In this document: positions 58,562 through 64,000 of the stretch, one piece after another | Layout of the letters: every line of letters begins with the position of its first letter | Numbering within the stretch: position 1 is the first letter of the stretch | Origin: Rhizobiales bacterium CCH3-A5 | GTDB taxonomy: Bacteria; Pseudomonadota; Alphaproteobacteria; Rhizobiales; Beijerinckiaceae | Direction of reading: 5' to 3' | NCBI GenBank assembly: GCA_001556025.1 | Contig: LSIB01000154.1 | Span: 30,264-94,263 of the forward strand | Length of the DNA stretch: 64,000 bases | The notes under the pieces: model-generated | What the model saw: only the letters and a program-made list of their open reading frames with translations | Databases searched by the model: none | Told to the model about the DNA's origin: nothing | Program-made: the position numbers and the translations under genes

Positions 58562-60160
58562 TCACTTCGCCATCGTGATCGGCGAGAAATCCTGGAACCA
58601 GTTCTGGGCCTGGACGAAGCCCTTCACCTTGGCGCTCATGGCGCGCGGGTTAACGTCGTGGGTGACCATCAGGAACAGCGCCTCGTCGACATATTTCTCA
58701 TGGACCTTCTGCAGCACCTTGGTCTGCTCTGCTGCGTCGAAGGTCGTGCGAATCTGGTCGAACAGCTTGTCCATCTCCGGGTCGCAATACATCCCCCAAT
58801 TCGTGCCGGCCGGCGGCACGAGGTTGCACTGGAGATGGCGAACGAAGCCGGTGAAGGGGTCCTGGATGAAGTAGGTGTAGTTCATGCCCGTCGCCTTGCG
58901 CGACGAGTCATGGTTTGCGCCGGCGCGCCAGATGTTGATCAGCGTGTTCCATTCGACGACCTCGAAGTCGATCTTGATGCCGACCTCGGCGAGGTTCTGC
59001 TGAACGAACTCGTTCATCGGCAGCGGCTGCATCTGCCCGGAGCCCGATGGCGCGATCAGGATCTTGGTCGTGAGCGGCTTGGCGGGCGAGAAGCCGGCCT
59101 CGGCGAGCAGCTTCTTCGCCTCGGCCTGATCGAGCTTGAGCTTGAACTTGGGATTGCCGAACCATTGGTGGCCGGGCGGATAGAAGCCTTCGGCCGGGAT
59201 CATCAGCCCGCCGAGCAGCTCCTTCAGGCCCTGCCGGTCGACGGCGAGGTTGGCGGCCTTGCGGACGCGGATATCGTTCCAGGGCGAGCCTTCGGCGCGC
59301 GAGAGATGCCAGGTCCAGTTGTGCGGATAGGCGTTGGTGACGATCTGGAAGCCGGCGCTCTTCAGCGAGGGGATGAGGTCGGGCGACGGCGCCTCGATCC
59401 AGTCGATCTGGCCGGCGCGGAGCGCAGCGGCCCGGGCGTTCGGCTCGGGCAGCGGCAGCAGCACGAGCTTGTCGAGCTTGGGCACGCGGGCCTTGTCCCA
59501 GTACTCCGCGTTCGGCGACAACTCCGCACGCTCGCGCGGCTGGAAGGCGGTGAGCTTCCACGGGCCGGTGCCGGACGGCGTCTTCGCAAACGCCTCCCAG
59601 CTCTTGCCGAGCTTCTCCCAGTTCGCGGGCGAGGACATCATCACCCAGGCGATCTGGTAGGGCAGCGTGGCGTCGGGCGCCTTGGTGGTGATCTCGACCT
59701 TGTATTTGTCGATCACCTTGTAGGTGGCCACAGCCGGAATGCGCGAGCGGCCCTGCGCGGCCTGGCGCTGGTCGAACTGGGGCGCATCGTTTTTCAGCAG
59801 CTTGTCGAGGTTCCAGACGACGGCCTCGGCGGTGAATTCCGAGCCGTCATGGAACTTCACGCCCTCGCGCAGGACGAAGGTCCATTTGGTCTTGTCGGCC
59901 GCATCCACGGCCCAGCTCGAAGCGAGGCCCGGCGTCAAATCGGAGGCCTTGTCGGCCTTGCTCAGGTCCCAGTTGATGAGCGCGTCGTAGAGCGTGTAGC
60001 CCATGAAGCGCATGCCCTCGCCGCCCTGATCGGTCTGGCCGGTGGTCAGCGGGATGTCGCTCGCCGTCATGCCGATGCGCAGCGTGCCCTGAGCCGATGC
60101 CGGGACGGTTGCGAACGACACGCCGGCGGCAAAGGTAATGGCGAGAGCGCTGCGGATCAT
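58562..60160 (-). CDS. Dipeptide-type ABC transporter substrate-binding protein, copy 1
   Basis: A 532-residue type II (SBP family 5) binding protein. A signal peptide ends at VPASAQ. The family 5 pattern WTFVLREGVKFHDGSEFTAEAVVWNLDKLL is clear, followed by SGTGPWKL and VRKAANLAVDRQGLKELLGGLM. It is closely similar along its whole length to the upstream gene product (60310-61962), so the pair is a tandem duplicate. The mRNA leader GGAGACCACC before the ATG is shared with that gene. Ligand unknown; dipeptides or related compounds are possible. Confidence 0.94.
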   Translation of the reverse strand: MIRSALAITFAAGVSFATVPASAQGTLRIGMTASDIPLTTGQTDQGGEGMRFMGYTLYDALINWDLSKADKASDLTPGLASSWAVDAADKTKWTFVLREGVKFHDGSEFTAEAVVWNLDKLLKNDAPQFDQRQAAQGRSRIPAVATYKVIDKYKVEITTKAPDATLPYQIAWVMMSSPANWEKLGKSWEAFAKTPSGTGPWKLTAFQPRERAELSPNAEYWDKARVPKLDKLVLLPLPEPNARAAALRAGQIDWIEAPSPDLIPSLKSAGFQIVTNAYPHNWTWHLSRAEGSPWNDIRVRKAANLAVDRQGLKELLGGLMIPAEGFYPPGHQWFGNPKFKLKLDQAEAKKLLAEAGFSPAKPLTTKILIAPSGSGQMQPLPMNEFVQQNLAEVGIKIDFEVVEWNTLINIWRAGANHDSSRKATGMNYTYFIQDPFTGFVRHLQCNLVPPAGTNWGMYCDPEMDKLFDQIRTTFDAAEQTKVLQKVHEKYVDEALFLMVTHDVNPRAMSAKVKGFVQAQNWFQDFSPITMAK

Positions 60161-60223
60161 CGGTGGTCTCCGGACTGGATTGGTTCCAGCCTGCGCAGCA
60201 AGGGGCGTGCCAGCAGGGTGTCA

Positions 60224-60312
60224 GGTCGGGCTTGACCCGACCATCTCCGGCCGGAAATCCTCGGGTCGGCGCTATACGCCGCCCGAGGATGACGACGCCA
60301 AAGGCGTCGTCA
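60224..60312. repeat. Palindromic repeat, family 2 variant, between the duplicated binding-protein genes
   Basis: AGGTCGGGCTTGACCCGACCATC is a hairpin with the same sequence as the one at 58443. It is followed by TCCTCGGGTCGGCG and CGCCGCCCGAGGATGACG. The 3' end touches the stop codon of copy 2. Confidence 0.8.
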
Positions 60313-61962
60313 CTCGACCGACATCGGCGCCAGATCGATGAACCAGCTCTTCGGCTGGACGACACCCTTGACCTTTGTGCTCATGGCCCGAGGCCCAACG
60401 TCATGGGCGACCCAGACGAACGGGGCCTCCTCGACGATGCGGGCGTGGAGCTTGGCCAGCGCCGCGTCGCGCGCCGCGCCGTCGAAGCTCGTGCGTGCGT
60501 CCGCGATCAGCTTGTCGAACTCGTCATTGCCGAAATAGCCCCAGTTGTTCGACACCGGCGGGAAGGTCTTGGTCGAGGTGAAGCGCACCATGGCGAAGAA
60601 GGGGTCCATCGCAGCGAACGTCACGTTGGTGGCGTTGGCGCCGCGCGCGTTCGGGCTCTTGGCGCCTTCGCGCCAGTTGGTGAAGACGGCGTTCCACTCA
60701 CCGACCTCGAGCTGCACGTCGAAGAAGCACTCCTTCAGCGCCTGCTGCATGAACTCGTTCATCGGCAAGGGCTGCATTTGCCCTGAGCCCGAGGCCGAGG
60801 TCAGCACCTTGACCTTCGCCGGCTTGGCGGCCGAGAAGCCGGCCTCGGTCATCAGCTTCTTGGCGGCGGCCAGATCATACTTGATGTCGAAGGAGGGATT
60901 GCCCCACCAGGGATGGCCGGGCGGCACCGTGCCCTTGGGGATTTCCATCAGCCCGCCGAGCAGCGTCTTCAACTCCTCGCGGTTGACGCAGAGATTGGCG
61001 GCGTGGCGCACCTTCTTGTCGAGCCAGACCGAGCCTTCGGCGAAGGAGAGCTGCCAGGGCCAGACATGCGGCTGGGCGTTGGTGTAGACGGTGAAGCCGC
61101 GCTGCTTGATCTGCGGCACCGCGTCCGGCGAGGGCGATTCGATCCAGTCGACCTGGTTTGAGAGCAGCGCCGCGGTGCGGGCGTTCGCTTCGGGCAGCGG
61201 CAGCAGCACGACGCGGTCGATCTTCGGCATCCGCTTGGGATCCCAATAGGCCTTGTTGGCGACCATCTCGAAGCGCTCGCGCGGCACGAGGCGCGTGCCC
61301 TTGAACGGGCCGGTTCCCGACGGATCGGCCGAGAAGGCGGCCCAGGCCTGCTTGGCGCGCTCGGCCGGATCGGTCACCGAGGCCGGCACGGCGGCGAGCT
61401 TGGCGGCCCAATGGGCGGGCGAGGCCATGAACAGGTTGGTCAGGTTGATCGGCAGGAAGGCGTCGGGCTCCGACGTCGTCAGTTCTACGGTGAGCGGATC
61501 GATCGCCCTGGCGCTCTTCAGCGTCGGCATGCGCGAGACGGTGACGCCGATCTGATCGGGGGCGAAATGCGCCGCCTCCTTGTTGAGCACCTTGTCGACG
61601 TTCCAGACCACGGCGGCCGAGGTGAAGTCCGAGCCGTCCTGGAACTTGACGCCCGGCCGCAGCTTGAAGGTCCATTTCGTCTTGTCGGTCGCGTCCACCG
61701 CCCATTCGGTGGCAAGGCCCGGGATCACCACGCTAGCCTTCTCGGCCGAGGACAGGTCCCAATGGGTCAGCGCGTCATACATCGGGATGCCGGTGAAGCG
61801 GTTGCCCTCGAAGCCCTGGTCGGGCTGGCCGTGGGTGCGCGGAATGTCGGCGGCTGTCATGCCGATGCGCAGGACCTTCTCCTGCGCGAGCGCCCCGGTC
61901 GCGAGCGTGGTCGAAAGGCCGAGCGCAAGAAGGGCGGAACGCGAAAACGTCGATCTGGACAC
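60310..61962 (-). CDS. Dipeptide-type ABC transporter substrate-binding protein, copy 2
   Basis: A 550-residue family 5 binding protein, paralogous to the next gene; both share RIGMTA(A/S)DIP, DKTKWTF, SGSGQMQPLPMNEF and similar endings (MSTKVKGVVQP). The signal peptide ends at TGALAQ. The start is GTG 61962: a GGGAGACCACC leader ends three bases before it and matches the leader of copy 1; a farther in-frame start at 62019 lacks this. It is the first gene of the dpp-like operon, with about 240 bases upstream. The two binding proteins probably give one importer two ligand ranges. Confidence 0.92.
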   Translation of the reverse strand: MSRSTFSRSALLALGLSTTLATGALAQEKVLRIGMTAADIPRTHGQPDQGFEGNRFTGIPMYDALTHWDLSSAEKASVVIPGLATEWAVDATDKTKWTFKLRPGVKFQDGSDFTSAAVVWNVDKVLNKEAAHFAPDQIGVTVSRMPTLKSARAIDPLTVELTTSEPDAFLPINLTNLFMASPAHWAAKLAAVPASVTDPAERAKQAWAAFSADPSGTGPFKGTRLVPRERFEMVANKAYWDPKRMPKIDRVVLLPLPEANARTAALLSNQVDWIESPSPDAVPQIKQRGFTVYTNAQPHVWPWQLSFAEGSVWLDKKVRHAANLCVNREELKTLLGGLMEIPKGTVPPGHPWWGNPSFDIKYDLAAAKKLMTEAGFSAAKPAKVKVLTSASGSGQMQPLPMNEFMQQALKECFFDVQLEVGEWNAVFTNWREGAKSPNARGANATNVTFAAMDPFFAMVRFTSTKTFPPVSNNWGYFGNDEFDKLIADARTSFDGAARDAALAKLHARIVEEAPFVWVAHDVGPRAMSTKVKGVVQPKSWFIDLAPMSVE

Positions 61963-62201
61963 TGGTGGTCTCCCTTGGATTGGCCCGACGGTCGCACGCA
62001 GGGCGAGATCGTTTAGCAACCGGCGTGCCAGACCGGCGATCGCGGCAGGCGCGGCAAAGCGGCAGGATTTGCGTGCGCTTCTGAAACGATTGAAAAAGCG
62101 GCAGGCGAACCTGCCGGAAATTTAGGCAAAGCCTGCGTCAGCGGTTGACCCGAAGTCAAGGGACCGGCGACCGGCATTGCTGCCGGTCGCGACGCCTCGG
62201 C
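61963..62201. promoter_or_regulatory. Upstream region of the dpp-like operon
   Basis: About 240 bases between two leftward transcription units. A hairpin GGCAGGCGAACCTGCC lies at about 62100-62115 and a possible 3' hairpin of the upstream gene (GACCGGCGACCGGCATTGC with TGCCGGTC) at 62160-62188. The operon promoter must lie here, but no clear -35/-10 pair could be named. Confidence 0.35.
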
Positions 62202-63227
62202 TCAGTTCGCCGTGTAGACCAGCTCCCGCTCGGCCTTGGGCGGCAGGAAGGCGCGCGAGAAGACCTCGGCGGGGGTCGGGGTGCGGCTGAGCTGATAGCC
62301 CTCGACGACGATGCCGATGGCGCGGGCCATGCGGTCGTCCTTGATGTCGCCGACGCCGATCTCCTTCATCTCGGGCGAGACGATCAGCTCGCTGAAGGAA
62401 TACTGCATGCGGCGCTTCTCGACCTTTTCATCGACAAGATTATCGAAGGCCATCACGCCCTTCATGCCGAGATTCTGGTCCTTGGCGATCTCCAGCATGG
62501 CCTTGTTGGTGGCGCGCACCAGACCCGCGACGAGCTTGGGGTTCTCCTTGAGGAGCTTCTGCGAGACCATCAGCCCGTTGGAATAGAGATCGAGCCCGTA
62601 ATCGCCGAAGGTCATCCAGTTGAAGTCCTTGTCGGGGTCCTGCCGGTTCAGCACGAGGTTGAAATAGCTCGTGATGTTGAAGACCAGCGCGCCGTCGATA
62701 TCGCCCTTGATCAGCAGCGGCTCCTGGAGGTTCGGCGCCATGTTGGTGACGGCGATCTTGCCTGCGTCGAGCCCGTTCTTCTGCACGAAGACCGGGAGCA
62801 GGCGCGTCGTCGGCGTCCCTTGCGCGCCGCCGAGCTTCTTGCCTTCGAGGTCCTTGGGCTTGGTGACGTTGGCGCTCTTCTTGGTGACGATCGCGAAGGG
62901 CGGCCGATTCCACATCTGGTAGACCATGACCGGGTTCTCGCCGGGCTTCAGCGAGGCGTTCTGGATGATGGCGTTGACGTCGCCGAAGCCGGCGTCATAG
63001 GCGCCGCCCATGATGCGGGTCACGGTCGCGCCCGAGCCTTCACCCTGGTCGATGACGAGATTGATGCCCTCGGCCTTGTAGTAGCCCTTGTCGCGGGCCA
63101 GAAAGAATGCGGCGTCCGAGCCTTGGGTCTTCCAGCCAAGCGTGAACTTGACCGTGGTCTCCTGCGCGAAGGCGGAGGTAGCGAGCGCGAAGCCGGCGAT
63201 CGTGGTGGCGAGGAGTCTTTTCAGCAT
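62202..63227 (-). CDS. ABC transporter substrate-binding protein, NMT1/THI5-like (SsuA/TauA class)
   Basis: A 341-residue periplasmic binding protein. The signal peptide ends at ATSAFAQ. The mature start TTVKFTLGWKTQGSDAAFFLARDKGYYKAEGINL is the classical NMT1/SsuA pattern, followed by GGAYDAGFGDVNAII and GKKLGGAQGTPTTRLLPVF. Ligands of the class include thiamine precursors, sulfonates, nitrate and pyrimidine compounds; no specific one can be assigned. It is 27 bases downstream of the permease stop, so it belongs to the transport operon that begins beyond the right edge. Confidence 0.93.
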   Translation of the reverse strand: MLKRLLATTIAGFALATSAFAQETTVKFTLGWKTQGSDAAFFLARDKGYYKAEGINLVIDQGEGSGATVTRIMGGAYDAGFGDVNAIIQNASLKPGENPVMVYQMWNRPPFAIVTKKSANVTKPKDLEGKKLGGAQGTPTTRLLPVFVQKNGLDAGKIAVTNMAPNLQEPLLIKGDIDGALVFNITSYFNLVLNRQDPDKDFNWMTFGDYGLDLYSNGLMVSQKLLKENPKLVAGLVRATNKAMLEIAKDQNLGMKGVMAFDNLVDEKVEKRRMQYSFSELIVSPEMKEIGVGDIKDDRMARAIGIVVEGYQLSRTPTPAEVFSRAFLPPKAERELVYTAN

Positions 63228-63254
63228 CTTGGTCCCCTGTGTTGAGAAAGCGAT

Positions 63255-64000
63255 TCAGGCGGCGAGAAGGTCGTTCTTGCGGGTCGCCCAGCCGGTGACG
63301 CGGGCCTCGATCAGCGAGAAGGCGACGTAGAGCGCCACTCCCAGCCCCGCGAGGATGAAGAGTCCCGCAAAAACCAGCGGCGTGTTGAAGTTGGACGAGG
63401 CCGACATCATGACGTTGCCGATGCCGCGATTGGACGCCACCGTCTCGGCCAGCACGGTGCCCACGAACGCGTAGGTGACCGCCACCTTCAGCGAGGCGAA
63501 GAAGAACGGCATGGTGCGTGGCAGGCCGACATTCCAGAGAATGTCGAGCTTCGAGGCCCCCAGCGCCTTGAGCACGTCCTCCATCTCGGGCTCGGTGGTG
63601 GCGAGCCCTGTGGCAATGTTGACCACGATCGGGAAGAAACAGATCGCCAGAGAGGTCAGCACGGCCGGCACCGTCCCGGAGCCGAACCAGAGCACGAAGA
63701 TCGGCACGACAGCGACCTTCGGGATCGAGGAGAAGCCGATCAGCAGCGGATAGACCGTGTCATAGGCGGTGCGCGAAACGCCGATGACCGCGCCGAGCAG
63801 CACGCCGAGCGCGACGCCCAGCGCAAAGCCCGTCATCGTCGTCGCCAGCGTCTGCAGGATGTGGGGCCAGAGCACCGGGAAGCGCTGGATCATGGTCGCG
63901 AAAATCTGCGATGGGCGCGGAAGGATCAGGTCCGACATGCCCGAGACTGCGGATTCCGATTCCGACCGGCCATCATTCCGATAATTGACCGGCCGGGATT
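63255..64000 (-). CDS. ABC transporter permease, SsuC/TauC class (5' end unresolved, runs to window edge)
   Basis: The core is a BPD_transp_1 permease: SDLILPRPSQIFATMIQRF, TLATTMTGFALGVALGVLLG, the EAA-type loop EDVLKALGASKLDILWNVGLPRTMPFF, and VAETVASNRGIGNVMM-like ALAETVASNRGIG. Five helices are visible after ATG 63938. The first helix expected in this family is not encoded before it, and the frame stays open to the window edge, where it is polar (SESESA). The gene is therefore either 5'-partial in this window or has an unusual or damaged N-terminus. The operon partner is the binding protein just downstream. Confidence 0.8.
   Translation of the reverse strand, partial: SRPVNYRNDGRSESESAVSGMSDLILPRPSQIFATMIQRFPVLWPHILQTLATTMTGFALGVALGVLLGAVIGVSRTAYDTVYPLLIGFSSIPKVAVVPIFVLWFGSGTVPAVLTSLAICFFPIVVNIATGLATTEPEMEDVLKALGASKLDILWNVGLPRTMPFFFASLKVAVTYAFVGTVLAETVASNRGIGNVMMSASSNFNTPLVFAGLFILAGLGVALYVAFSLIEARVTGWATRKNDLLAA

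Overview
The window is high-G+C bacterial DNA with alphaproteobacterial gene content: two NADH dehydrogenase assembly-factor homologues beside secDF-yajC, an NDUFA12-family gene, an RNase E ending in a GWW motif, a phasin, class II NrdJ, and DUF2155 and DUF1489 proteins. The best inference is a Hyphomicrobiales organism, possibly Bosea or a relative. No rRNA, tRNA, phage or complete insertion sequence was seen. Coding density is high, with many short palindromic repeats between genes.

Layout. 1-6.7 kb: the end of an M23 peptidase, an AT-rich orphan membrane-protein gene that looks acquired, then a leftward murein and translation block (N-acetylmuramoyl-L-alanine amidase, PBP1A, and prfB with its +1 programmed frameshift). 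7.5-11 kb: rne with a strong terminator, then a ParD/ParE-type toxin-antitoxin pair. 11-20.7 kb: an MscS-type channel, an aminotransferase, and the housekeeping series DsbA-like, aroQ, accB, accC, aat, with DUF2155, NDUFA12-family and lipoprotein genes on the opposite strand. 21.4-25.2 kb: the very large class II ribonucleotide reductase gene nrdJ. 25.2-34.1 kb: accessory genes (DUF559 endonuclease-like, twin cold-shock domain protein, LysE exporter, small NTR-like secreted protein, sirtuin, aminotransferase, DUF1801, DoxX-like, UxaA/GarD dehydratase, phasin). 34.4-45.7 kb: a SPOR-tailed D,D-carboxypeptidase, a VWA/J-domain gene pair, panC, DUF1489, an SDR, then the leftward run yajC-secD-secF-Mth938-like-squalene/phytoene-synthase-like, and a DUF815 ATPase. 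45.8-64 kb: a catabolic and transport region.

In that last region a GntR/FCD regulator and an SDR are divergent from a branched-chain-type ABC importer, whose second permease and both ATPases are fused in one 841-residue protein. It is followed by a carnitine-dehydrogenase-like 3-hydroxyacyl-CoA dehydrogenase and a DUF849 beta-keto acid cleavage enzyme, which suggests uptake and oxidation of a 3-hydroxy acid such as a carnitine-like compound. A leftward dipeptide-type ABC operon follows, with two tandem paralogous binding proteins, and then a thiamine/taurine-type binding protein and permease that runs off the window.

No wholly new system could be demonstrated. The items most worth a second look are the M-G-F transporter fusion, the putative 3-hydroxy-acid catabolic locus, the complex I assembly genes beside the Sec genes, the AT-rich orphan gene, and the families of composite palindromic repeats, one of which forms the end of the DUF559 gene.
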